In this document: positions 45,178-55,413 of the stretch, in pieces
Numbering within the stretch: position 1 is the stretch's first letter
Layout: the number at the start of each line of letters is the position of its first letter
Origin: Solenopsis invicta
Lineage: Eukaryota; Arthropoda; Insecta; Hymenoptera; Formicidae
Assembly: GCF_016802725.1 (NCBI RefSeq)
Contig: NC_052669.1
Location: 12,444,770 to 12,508,769 of the forward strand
DNA: 64,000 nucleotides
Reading direction: 5' to 3'
Program-made: the position numbers and the translations under genes
The notes under the pieces: generated by a model
What the model was told of the DNA's origin: nothing
The model's input: the letters and a program-made list of their open reading frames with translations, nothing else
Database searches by the model: none

Positions 45178-46420
45178 GTGGATAGAGTAATTTTATTGTC
45201 ACATCCAACATTCCAACAAAAAAATCTAATTGTAAGATCAATCATTGAGGTTCTTCTGGATAATGATTACCCTATTAACTTTATTTTTAACACCATTAAT
45301 TCAAAACTTAAATATTTGTTAAAGAAAAAAAAAAACAAAGCAAAACAATTTCAAATAATGAAAGAGTGAACGACAGTATAAAAAATAATGGATGGTTTAC
45401 CATTCCATATATCCATTCAATCTCACATAAGTTTAGAGATATTACTAAAAATCTCAATACAAAAATCTCTTGTTTCAGTCTCAATAAATTGGAGTTAATC
45501 ATCAGAGCACACAAAGACAGTCTTCTTAATTTATCTCCAAAAAACGTGGTCTATAGGATTTCATGTACAGAATGTGACGCATCATACGTAGAACAAACAA
45601 GTAGACAATTAATAAAAGCTAAAATATTAGAGCATAAAAATCACATAAGAAGGAACACTAATACTCCTTCGATTATCACGGAACACAGAATAAACGATAT
45701 TTTGACTAAAATAATATTTTAATTCTAAACAAAGAATGTTTTTTAAGAAAACGCTTGGTTCTGAAATGTTACATATAAAGTGCCAAGACAATGGGCTTAT
45801 GAGACAGGTTAAACAGAATATTTACATGCCTATACTTGTATTCTTGAGAGATTTTAATTTTGACACAATATTTAGAAATTTGTTTTCGTCCGCCCGATGC
45901 CAATTTTCGCTGTGCTGCCTATTAACTAAAGTCAGAGATCATTATTGTTTTGATCGTGAAATTGATAAGAACTGTTATGAAACTTAGAATCGTGAAATCT
46001 AAAATAATTGTGTTAATTTAACTATGTTAACGACGGTTTAATCCTGCATTTATTTATTGATCAATTCTGCATGCTATTTGTAAATTATTTCTTTTCCTTG
46101 TTTTGCATGGTGAGTAATAAAAAAACAGTGTGAATTATTGACTTTCTGGAGTCCACGTACATTTATGTTTGTCGTCACACTTTAAGATTTTAAAATTCAC
46201 ACGGATGAACACCTGTTTACGATAAAAAAAAAATACATTTGATTACATTATGTGATACTGAGAAAAGCCCAATTAAGATTTTTTGTTAATTTTTGCTGAG
46301 AATGACCCAAACAGAGGGTCAAAAGGTTCAAATCAATCTGATGGAAATTGAATAATAAACAGAAAAGTTCTGACACGCACCGACCACAGCGTGGCTCTCA
46401 TTGTGACTCTCATTAACCCA
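45178..46420 (+). mobile_element. Penelope-like element copy C (endonuclease and 3' end)
   Basis: The plus strand begins VDRVILLSHPTFQQKNL and LLDNDYPINFIFNTI, the linker after the RT. From 45366 it reads IPYIHSISHKFRDITKNLNT, FSLNKLELIIRAHKD, KNVVYRISCTECDASYVEQTS, RQL and EHKNHIRR. The YIG glycine of the GIY-YIG module is glutamate here (YVEQT). The ORF is broken near 45720 and ends ..DRDHYCFDREI near 45987. The terminal sequence to about 46420 matches copy B. Copies B and C lie tail-outward in opposite directions. Confidence 0.85.
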
Positions 46421-46699
46421 CTTGTTTCTATATTAGGCTTAAAACTTTTCGATCCTCGTAATTCGTATTTATTACAGTGATCTCTTTGATACAAGTAACA
46501 CGTTTTAGACAAAACAACTTCGCTCCGTGTGTTAATTACAATGGGTTGAAACAATATGTAATACTATAATTTCGTGACATTTTGATAAGAGATGGAGAAT
46601 TATAATTGTAAAAACTACGAATAAAATTAACAAAAAACATTTGACTTCGCAAATACGTAATTCAGTTATCAAAAACTGTTCGGCAATCATGGTACACCT

Positions 46700-47350
46700 C
46701 GTGTAGTTTTTGCGCTATGTCAATTTTGCACGTGCGACGTTGCGCGATCGTTTTTGTTTAGCGGTGCGCGGGTTGATGGGATGCACAGATGGTAACATTT
46801 CAAAAATGGGCGCTTACTACACAATAACCACGTTGGCTTTAAACAAGACAAGTATCAAAGGAACGCATACGGGAATTTCTGAGATTTCTTTGAGCAAATA
46901 TAGAAATTGTTACAATTTCGGATGTAATGACGGGGAGACGTTTGTCGTACCAAGAGCTTTCAGAAGCATAAAAAGCGCTCTACTTTGTTTTTCTTTGGCC
47001 TGTTGTCAGGATATGAATTTTGAGTAAGAAAATAAGCCAGCATTCAATGACGACAGAGAGCGCTCTATCTCGTCTAGTGCTTGTTTCAGGTGTTACATAG
47101 ATGGTAAATGGACTCAAAGATGGATCAGCAGAAGCGAGAACACTCTACTTTAAGTCCCGTTTGGAGCTCTGGAATGATTAATCGATGGAATGAATCGGTC
47201 GACTAATTGGAAGAAAAGAGTGATCTCTATGGAAAATCATGCTCTTTTACATTTGAATCTCAGGACATCGGGAATGTTCAGTCGGATTTGTCGTCTTCAT
47301 AAATTCTTGCCGCTTGAGATCAGTGCGGTAGTACTGCGCGCTTCTGAGCA
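46700..47350 (-). repeat. LTR-like dispersed repeat, copy 3 (diverged)
   Basis: On the minus strand, TCATATCCTGACAACAGG, AAAGTAGAGCGCTTTTTAT and GAGCGCTCTC words align with the middle of the copy at 37135-38280 (CATCCCGGCGACAACTG, AAGTAGAGAGCTCTTTTGC). The ends are not clear. Confidence 0.4.
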
Positions 47351-48659
47351 CGCGTTCGGAGCATGTCAGCGTTAGGATACTAGACGGAAATGCGCATACG
47401 TAGTAAGATGATCGCGCGATAGCTCATTCTCTTTAAATTCGCACGTTTTGAAGCATCAGGTACCTTTTTGCTATCAAGCAGGTGGTCGGTCACATAGCGG
47501 AGCAGTTGTTTGCCCGGAAGAAGAGGAATAATACGCAGAGGCGCATTGTTTAAAAAAATGTAAGGAAAATTGAAGGAATAAATAGGCAGATGTAAACAAA
47601 GATAAACATCCTGAAGGCTAGAATTGCATAAAGAAAAAATTAGATAGAAGCGAGCGTAGCAGGCGGACATATGATAGGTAGAATTAGAGAACAAATATGA
47701 ATTTAAAATAAGAGATATAGAATAAGAATAGTTGTAGGAGATAACATTTAGAAATACGTGCGTAGGAACGTGATAATAGCATGTGTATATAATTATAATC
47801 CTCAAGAAAGCAATAACAACTTTGATAATATGATAAAGTTTTATATTAGGAAAAGGCAAGGATTATGGAATGAAGTTATGGAATGTCATGATACATTTTC
47901 TAGTTCGCATTGCACTTTAGTAGCAATAATTAAAACTAATTGTTTACTAAGTCTTATATGTTATAATATAGCGACTGATGGTTAGTGCGCTGTCGTCATA
48001 GAAAGGAAAATTTAATTTTAGAGATAGAGAAGTTTTGCAGGAGTGTACTCTTTATATAAGTTTTTAAAGTATGTTGAGTTATAACTTCAAGGTAAAAATT
48101 TTAAAAGTGACTTTTAAACACAGTATAAGTATATTCACGTATTCGCACTTTTGATTTGAAGTAATGGTCAGTTATTATATTGAGTATGCACTGCGACATA
48201 CAAGAGTGAAGCTGTTTCTTTGTGATCCTCTTTGATCATCTTTAACCATCATTCATTAATTGATTAATGAGCTTTATTTGAATAGAAAAAAATTAATTAA
48301 TCTCCCTATTGTTAAATTCAACATTTCAAGTGTAATATTTTTGGTCACAAATTCTTTACAGTTTTCAAGATAAGAAGATTGGTAGATACTTGTAATCATC
48401 AAAATTATTAAATTAAATAGCAATTTAATTTGTAATATTACATTTCTTGTTTTAATTAACAGCTGCGTCTTAAAGTTCGGTAAACATGCAGCGCAAAGTT
48501 CGGGAGAACTTGTAAGTGTATATAAATTCACATAAAAAATTATTGAGTAAGATCCGCTTTTAACCGTATAGCCATTTTTCTTAATTTAAATGTGTTAAAA
48601 AATTGGTTTAGAAAAAACAGTGTTTTGTTACAAATTTATATACTTATTTTTCATCGTTT

Positions 48660-49640
48660 AGAATTTTCCTACATTTAGCAACATTAAAGATATCATTTTA
48701 TTCTTGTTTAATATTAAACAACAAGAATAAAATGATATCTCTAGTGTTTCTAAACACAGACTTCTAAAGTGACAATAGATTTATTAAAGAAATATTTTGA
48801 TATAAAAATTTGTCTTAATAAATCATATTAACAAAATACCATGTTATTATATAATATAATTCAAAAGGTGTACAACTAAATAAAAAATTAAAACTTTCAA
48901 ATGTACGTACATTTATGTGATACTACGCTAAGCATAATAGAAAAACAAGAGTATGCTCTTGCGCATTATAACGGCCAGCCAATAAGAAGCTGTACTTTGC
49001 TTACATCATCATACATCACATTAGGCGGCAAATTAAACTGTTTTAACAACGGGCATTTTCCAACAAACAATACAATTGATGCAGCATCAAACAGTGAATC
49101 ACTTTAGCTTTGTTTGTAAATAAACAAGAGTAAAGTAATTGACTATGATGCACTGTGTCTTTCCGTATCTGTAAAAAATTTTTAATCTTAAACCTTTAAC
49201 TTTTACCTTTAATTTTAGATGTTTTTCTGTACAAGCTAATGTAACCTTTTACTGCACAATTTATTTTTTACGAAAGTGTATGTCATTGTCAAAAATTTAC
49301 GATTTTCGATATTAACAATGTCACATATCACGTTTCTGGCAGCAGACAGACATATGTTATCAACTTATTGAGTCAAAGCGTCAGTTCAACTCGCGCATTA
49401 GTTCATCAGTTTTCAAGTCAAAGTACTTCGAGAGTACTGAGTTTGCGCAATGTGACGTAAGCAAGATACATAGTAAGGTTCTCAAACTACGGGAATAGCA
49501 TATCCTTGTTTTTCTACCAAGACGCTAAGTTTAAAAACAATAAGGAAATATGTGTATTTAAGTGCTAAAATGTGGAAAAAGTTTCAAAGTGCTCAAAAGT
49601 AAAAATACCTTATAACAATTATCAGTTATCATGTACTAGC
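48660..49640. repeat. Dispersed repeat, inverted copy of 1496-2010
   Basis: Complementary blocks to the left copy lie at 48660-48900 and 49530-49640. The intervening 48900-49530 has no counterpart there and may be an insertion, although I see no inverted ends. A local palindrome TCATTTTATTCTTGTTTAAT / ATTAAACAACAAGAATAAAA sits at 48694-48735. Confidence 0.55.
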
Positions 49641-50355
49641 ATATTAACACCATTAAAAAATGGCAGGCTACTAAACAAATAATTCCATAAGCAATTGTTA
49701 GACTTCGTCATTTAAAGAAGATAATATACATAATGTCCATAGTAACCATAATACCTCTTTCTCCGTTATAATTAAAAACAAAAGAGACAAAAGAGAGAGA
49801 TATACGATCATAGCAAGATCTTGGCGCTGAAATAATATTCTTTGTGATTTTACATACAATTTCTGATTTTTAACTGTGTGCAGTTATTTGCGGTTTTAAA
49901 TACAACTCTTAGATTGAATGAGAAATGAGTAATATTATAGAATTCAATTGACAAATTATAAAATACTCTCTTCAAGTAATTCAACTTTTATTCATAACTT
50001 TTTTTTCTATCTCTTTCAGTTTTGATGATATTCGCTTTGAAAGAAAAAAACCAATTTTCTTTACAGAGGTGTTTCACCCCCTAAAAGTGAAAACAAGCAC
50101 GTATAGAAAAATACATTTCCCTTATTTTGATCTATACTACAACATATTAATGGATCATCAAAACCATAGAGAGACATTTCCGTATCTTTTCTTGTTAGAT
50201 ATTTCTAAAAAAATAAAATAGTATTTCTAAAAATTTTTTTAATAAAATGGTATTTTATGACTTTCTTTTCCTAGCACATTAATTTTACAGTTTTGTTTTA
50301 CATTTTTTTTTTAATGTTAAGCTATTTCTAAATTCTTTTTCTTTATTCAACTCAC

Positions 50356-50794
50356 CTCTTTGTGACCCCAATAAAACTTTTGTTTGTGATCACCAGTAAA
50401 AGGATAAACAATAGCAGCGACGGATGGTTCGGATCTTCGACAAACAAAATCAAAATCCAACATACTCTGTACCGCTCTTGTTTGCATACCCCAAATAATA
50501 GATTTCGTTTTATTGGTGAAGAGCTGTCTGTCGTCGTTACTTAAATCTACTGCATCTGCAGTTTTCAATTTAGACTGCTCTGACGATGATTGTATGTTGT
50601 TCTTAGATGGCACGCATGGTGGTCCAATGTCTTGTCCGGATGGTAAAAGAAAATTTGCGGTTGAGAATTCCTGAGCTTCTGGATCAGGAATCGGTTTCTT
50701 TCCTAGTGCCATAGCACATATAGCTGTCATGTGAGTTTCGGGACCAAATACATGAACGGGAATTCCTAAACGTCTACCAACTTCCCGTATAATC
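50356..50794 (-). CDS. ATPCL: ATP-citrate synthase, internal exon (regulatory linker)
   Basis: This 439-base exon starts by completing an arginine codon, then IIREVGRRLGIPVHVFGPETHMTAICAMALGKKPIPDPEAQ. It then runs through a variable, serine- and asparagine-rich linker (about residues 55-100 of the exon) and returns to conserved TKSIIWGMQTRAVQSMLDFD and VYPFTGDHKQKFYWGHKE. The linker corresponds to the flexible loop that carries regulatory phosphosites in mammals. The sequence there is not conserved, so I do not assign sites. The acceptor TTTAAAAG precedes GATTATACG, and the donor GTGAGT follows AAAGAG. Phases fit the exons at 55095 and 18388. Confidence 0.96.
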
Positions 50795-51007
50795 CTTTTA
50801 AAGTAATAATCTTTTAAATATTACATACACATATACATAAATATTACATTATTAACTCCTTGAGTATGAAGGACGCATACCATACAGCATAAAATATTAA
50901 AAGAACGTCATTGAAATATAGCAATGTTGAATGTTAAAATATGAATGCTTTTCAACAATAATTCTATATTGATTCATATTGATTTTTTCGAGAGGGTAAC
51001 CGAAATC

Positions 51008-54000
51008 TGGGGTGTATGGGGATTTGGTACAGAGGTAGTACCTTTGACTAAGAGCGGTCACATCCAACGTATACGAGGGATGGCTCGAAGTGACTGGTCC
51101 TCGTGCGAAACCCAGCTCTTACTTATGGCTCCCAGTGCCACACCCCGGGAACTGCATTGACCTGCAGGCGAAACTAAGTAAGGGTAGCCAGATATGGCGA
51201 AGCCTGATGGAGGGCAGCAGTAGCCATCAGTATTGCACTGGGGCAGAAAAAGAAGTACGACTTCAGAATGGCCTAGAAGCAAAATATTGCAAGCACGGCT
51301 AGAACAGCCTTCATGGTTGCAGTACTGCGGTGCGGAAAGGCAGGGGAATCTACCGCACTATCACTCCCATGAGCACTATGCAAATGTCGAAAAAGGGACC
51401 TAATATGTCGGGCAATCCGGTTGACGACCGGCGCCGTCCTACGTCCGGGGTAGACGGTGGGAAATTGGCTACCGGGCATGTAGGTGTGGACCACTGGGCA
51501 ATACATGCGAATAAGGCGACCAGCGATGACAGTAAACTCAACGGCCGAGCGGAGTCTCGCCTGGCGACCTGGAACGTTCGGGGACTGCTGCAGACGGGAA
51601 AACTGGATATACTGAAGAAAGAACTCGAAAGAAACAGGGTGAAGATAGCAGGAATCTCGGAGACACATTGGCGCGGAAGAGGTCACTTTAGGAGCAACAA
51701 CTTTGCAATATACTTCTCTGGACCCGATGACGCAAGCCGCAACGGGGTGGCCTTTATGGTGCACGGCACACTGGCTAGGGCGGTCCTCGGCTATGAAACC
51801 GTCAGTGACCGTATAATATCAATACGCCTCAAGGCGAAACCGTGCACACTAAATATTATCCAAGTCTATGCACCCACCTCTGAGGCAGATGAGGAAGACA
51901 TGGATAACTTCTACAGCTCTCTACAAAGGATTATTGAGAAAATACCCAATAGAGAAGTCACCATAATCATGGGAGACTGGAACGCTAAGGTGGGACGCAC
52001 TGACGGCGATAATCACATCCGCGATGTGCTGGGGAGATACGGCATAGGAATACGGAACGACAGAGGTTCCAGGCTCATCCAGTTCTGTATTGATAACAAC
52101 CTCGCGATTGCAAATACAATGTTCAAACAGCACATAAGGAAACAATACACGTGGACGTCGCCGGATAATCGCACCAAGAACCAAATTGATTACATTTTGA
52201 TCAAAAGTCGCTGGAAATCGGCCGTTCTCTCAGCGAAGACACTACCTGGAGCGGACTGCGGTACGGATCATAGGCTGCTGACTTTCAAGTTTAGGACGAG
52301 GATGAGGAGCTGCAGAAAAACAACAACCAAAAGCAAGTTACAACCAATTACCGACAAACAAGCCTTCCAAAATGGGCTAAAAAAGGAAATAGAGCGAGAC
52401 GACATAGAAGAATTGGACAACCCTGATGATCTGTGGGAACGGCTCAAAACAGCGATCAAAACAACAATAACTGGCACGCAAAAACCAAAAGAGAGCCCAA
52501 GGAAACGCGAGTGGATATCTGACAGCACCTACAGGCTGATAGAAGAAAGAAGGAAATTGCTAGCCGCCGGCCTAAATAGTACCGAAGCAGTGGATAAATA
52601 TAAAAAGATATCATCTGACATTCAAAAAAACTGTAGGAAGGACAAAAACAACCTATTGAATGGGATTTGCGCAGACATCCAACTCCATGCAGACCGTCTT
52701 CAACCTGGGGATGTATTCCACAAAATCAAACTAATCACACGAAAATTCAAACCACGCACGTGGACCATCTATGATGAAAACGGTACATCAATCACGGATA
52801 TCGGAGACATAATGGAGGTATGGAGAAGGTACTGTGAGAGGCTGTATAGAGAGGAAGAGGACGCAGTGACTGATTGCCTAGAGAAATATGAACAGGAACC
52901 ACATATTCTGCTGGAAGAGACGGAAAGAGCCATACGAAAGCTTGCTAACAATAAGGCCACCGGAGTAGATCAGATAACAGCGGAGATCTTCAAAGCAATG
53001 GGACCAGTGGGAACGAGAGCTATACACTGCATTCTTCAAAAAGTATGGACTACCGCGACCTGGCCCAAAGACTGGACCACCTCTATAGTGATCCCTATAC
53101 ACAAAAAGGGTCCAGCCAACAAATGTGAGAACTACCGATTAATAGCACTGATATCACATGCAAGCAAAATTCTTCTGCAGATCATACACAGTCGATTACA
53201 GCCATACACTAACCGACAGATAGCCCCGGAACAAGCTGGTTTCGTCAGTGGCCGAGGTACACGAGAACAGATACTGAATCTACGACAGCTGATAGAAAAG
53301 GCAAGAGAGTACTACATCCCTATGTTCGTCTGTTTTGTAGATTACGAGAAGGCTTTTGATAATGTCAGATGGTGCCTACTGTGGCCCATCCTCAAAGAAA
53401 TGGGCGTCCCGACACATCTCATACACTTAATCAAAAATCTATACAAAGACAGCACAGCTGTCGTAAGAATTGAGAACATCACCGCGGGAGAGAGTGCAAT
53501 TAGGAAGGGAGTGAGACAGGGCTGCATATTATCGCCACTACTGTACAATATCTACAGCGAACACGTGATGAGACGGGTGCTGGAGGATTGGGACGGCGGT
53601 GTGACCATAGGCGGTGATAAGTTTTCGAACCTTAGATATGCAGATAATACGCTGCTGATTGCCAAAAGCGAAGGAGAACTGATAACACTCATGAAAAAAC
53701 TGGAAAATATCAGCCAGATATATGGGCTTCGCATAAACAGTTCGAAAACAAAGATCATGATAATTGACCGCGAACACAACAACTCTCCAGAAACGGTGCG
53801 TATCGGCAATTTTGAGGTGGTCAATAAATTTGTGTATTTGGGAGCATTAATAAACAACCAGGGTGACTGCGAAGCGGAGATCCGTAGGCGCATCCAAATG
53901 GGTAGAACAGCAATGGCCCAACTGACTAAAGTATGGAAAAATCCTAGCATCACAAGACACACCAAAGTCAATCTAGTCAGGGCCCTAGTATTCTCGGTAT

Positions 54001-54453
54001 TTCTGTATGCTTCCGAAACATGGACGCTGCGAGCGGCTGATAGGAAACGCGTGGAGGCCTTCGAGATGTGGTGCTGGCGAAGGATGCTGCGAATTCCTTG
54101 GACAGCGAGAAGAACAAATGCGTCCATTTTGGCAGAGATAAATCCACCACAAAGACTGTCGAGTGTGGTGTACAGCCAAATCCTCAAGTTTTTTGGGCAT
54201 GTAAATCGCAGTAACAACATCGAACGCCTGATAGTTCAGGGAAAGCCAGAAGGAAAGAGGCGAAGGGGCCGCTCACCAACACGCTGGACTGATACAGTTA
54301 CGCAACTGCTTGATACCACCATGGAAAAGGCGGTGAGAGCCACCACTAGTAGAGACGGGTGGCGCACCACCATCAAGAGAGTCATTAGAACCATGGAAGC
54401 ACAAGCATAGTCACCACGCATCTGCCAAGATGTAAAGGACTTAGATGATGATG
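51008..54453 (+). mobile_element. Full-length RTE-clade LINE, 3446 bp, 10-bp TSD
   Basis: The exact 10-bp duplication AACCGAAATC flanks the element (50998-51007 and 54454-54463). It starts TGGGGTGTATGGGG, has a 5' UTR of about 320 bases, one long ORF, a very short 3' UTR and a GATGATGATG tail, all as expected for RTE. The GC content is higher than its surroundings. The ORF is uninterrupted, so the insertion is fairly recent. It is antisense to the host gene. Confidence 0.95.
51330..54410 (+). CDS. RTE endonuclease-reverse transcriptase, intact ORF with YADN
   Basis: This 1026-residue protein combines target-primed reverse transcription functions. The N-terminal 75 residues are not conserved. 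The APE-type endonuclease spans about 76-320: WNVRG at 81, ETHW at 111, GDWNAKVG around 215 and GTDHR at 311-315. The reverse transcriptase follows: AEIFKAMG, SIVIPIHKKG, NYRLIAL, QAGFVSGRGT, FVDYEKAFDNV, GVRQGCILSPLLYNIY, then LRYADN at 767-773. The family has YADD, so a catalytic metal-binding aspartate is replaced by asparagine (residue 773, AAT). NYRLIAL also differs slightly from the usual NYRPISL. The C-terminal SETWTL..WCWRRMLRIPWTARRTN block is typical of RTE. The start is the first ATG of the frame. Confidence 0.93.
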   Translation: MRKGRGIYRTITPMSTMQMSKKGPNMSGNPVDDRRRPTSGVDGGKLATGHVGVDHWAIHANKATSDDSKLNGRAESRLATWNVRGLLQTGKLDILKKELERNRVKIAGISETHWRGRGHFRSNNFAIYFSGPDDASRNGVAFMVHGTLARAVLGYETVSDRIISIRLKAKPCTLNIIQVYAPTSEADEEDMDNFYSSLQRIIEKIPNREVTIIMGDWNAKVGRTDGDNHIRDVLGRYGIGIRNDRGSRLIQFCIDNNLAIANTMFKQHIRKQYTWTSPDNRTKNQIDYILIKSRWKSAVLSAKTLPGADCGTDHRLLTFKFRTRMRSCRKTTTKSKLQPITDKQAFQNGLKKEIERDDIEELDNPDDLWERLKTAIKTTITGTQKPKESPRKREWISDSTYRLIEERRKLLAAGLNSTEAVDKYKKISSDIQKNCRKDKNNLLNGICADIQLHADRLQPGDVFHKIKLITRKFKPRTWTIYDENGTSITDIGDIMEVWRRYCERLYREEEDAVTDCLEKYEQEPHILLEETERAIRKLANNKATGVDQITAEIFKAMGPVGTRAIHCILQKVWTTATWPKDWTTSIVIPIHKKGPANKCENYRLIALISHASKILLQIIHSRLQPYTNRQIAPEQAGFVSGRGTREQILNLRQLIEKAREYYIPMFVCFVDYEKAFDNVRWCLLWPILKEMGVPTHLIHLIKNLYKDSTAVVRIENITAGESAIRKGVRQGCILSPLLYNIYSEHVMRRVLEDWDGGVTIGGDKFSNLRYADNTLLIAKSEGELITLMKKLENISQIYGLRINSSKTKIMIIDREHNNSPETVRIGNFEVVNKFVYLGALINNQGDCEAEIRRRIQMGRTAMAQLTKVWKNPSITRHTKVNLVRALVFSVFLYASETWTLRAADRKRVEAFEMWCWRRMLRIPWTARRTNASILAEINPPQRLSSVVYSQILKFFGHVNRSNNIERLIVQGKPEGKRRRGRSPTRWTDTVTQLLDTTMEKAVRATTSRDGWRTTIKRVIRTMEAQA

Positions 54454-55094
54454 AACCGAAATCAGAAAATAAGTGTACACCGGACTTCGGACTTCATCGG
54501 ATTACATTGGACTTTAGCGAGCTTCACGGACTTCATCGGACTACACTAGACTTTGCTGGATTTCATCAAACTTCATTGAATTTCATGACCTCATCGGACT
54601 ACACTGGACTTGGCCGGATTTCATCAGACTTCATGGACTTCATCGGATTTCATTGGACTTCATGGGCTTTATCGGATTTCATCGGACTTCATCGGCCTAC
54701 GCTGGACTTCACCGAACTTCGAGGAATTCAACGAACTTCAAGAAATTCAACGGACTTCTAGCTTTTTGTACCCTCTCGGATTTTTTTTTATTATTAATGT
54801 TGCAAAATTAAAAAAATAATATTAAACAAATAATTTTTTTTAAATTGGAAATCTAAAGATCAACGAAATGAATTAATATAATCTACCTTATTACGAATTG
54901 TATGAATTATTAAACCCAATGTAAAATTTAAAATTTTGACATCAATATTCAACGATCTCGAAAACCTTTATACATATATAAATTACCATCTGAATAAATA
55001 CACGGAACAAATTATACATTTTAAACTTACTTTTGCATTTTAAAGTCCCACATTCAAAGAGTTAACTAGAGAATAAGAAATTTTTCTTCTTTAC

Positions 55095-55413
55095 CTTAAG
55101 CCTTCTTGATAATTAGGCCCAGCTCTTCTTACAAAAATTCTTATATCATGCTCCACTAGCCTTGGTTGATATTCTTGAAGAGCTTTAACAATGCCTTTAA
55201 ATGTTGCAGCTACATTTGTAAAATTAGCAATTCCTCCTCCTATAATAAGTACTTTTCCATCAGAACGCTTTGCTTTTGTCATCAAACTTAATATAGTTTT
55301 TGCATATTCATAAGTTTGTTGTTCACTAGGAGCGCCAGAATATTCACCATAATTGGCCAATTCATCAGCTGCTCCCAAATCACAAATTGTATCAGAATAT
55401 ATCACAGATGCAC
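55095..55413 (-). CDS. ATPCL: ATP-citrate synthase, internal exon (citrate-binding region)
   Basis: This 319-base exon is the most 5' exon in the window. It starts with two bases of a split glycine codon, then ASVIYSDTICDLG, NYGEYSGAPSEQQTYEYAKT, VLIIGGGIANFTNVAATFKG and FVRRAGPNYQEGLR. The NYGEYSG and GGxIANFTNVAATFKG blocks line the citrate-binding site in this enzyme family. The acceptor TTGTTATAG precedes GTGCATC, and the donor GTAAAG follows GGCTTAAG. It ends two bases into an arginine codon completed by the exon at 50794. Roughly 315 N-terminal residues (ATP-grasp part) are encoded further right, beyond position 64000. Confidence 0.96.

Larger units (their letters stand above)
18389..50355 (-). 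other. ATP-citrate synthase intron, 32.0 kb
   Basis: This very large intron lies between the exons at 50356-50794 and 18063-18388 and is filled mostly with transposable elements listed separately. I can name nothing in 19200-19950, 20600-22050, 29100-32680 (AT-rich, apart from a decayed end resembling CAAGGTGTTCTGAAAGTGGC at 32032), 33700-34180, 47400-48650 and 49650-50350. A block near 29940-30060 with TTAACAAAGGGC is a diverged inverted match of 2945-3060. Short open frames in these stretches show no recognisable protein. Confidence 0.85.
50989..54778. mobile_element. Array-bearing MITE, copy 2, split by an RTE element
   Basis: The ends CGAGAGGGTA (50989-50998) and TACCCTCTCG (54769-54778) are inverted repeats flanked by the 8-bp duplication GATTTTTT (50981-50988 and 54779-54786). 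After removing the RTE, the lead-in CAGAAAATAAGTGTACACC and the interior of CGGACTTCATC-like units ending ACGGACTTCTAGC match the copy at 18734-19129. Without the insert it is about 334 bp. Confidence 0.85.
50795..55094 (-). other. ATP-citrate synthase intron, 4.3 kb
   Basis: Most of this intron is the array-bearing MITE plus RTE insertion (50989-54778). Without those 3.8 kb it would be about 0.5 kb. 54787-55094 is AT-rich with nothing recognised. Confidence 0.9.

Noticed and set aside
51273..51764. Minus-strand 163-residue frame and other minus frames to 54421
   Set aside because: They are antisense shadows of the RTE ORF. No independent protein features are seen.
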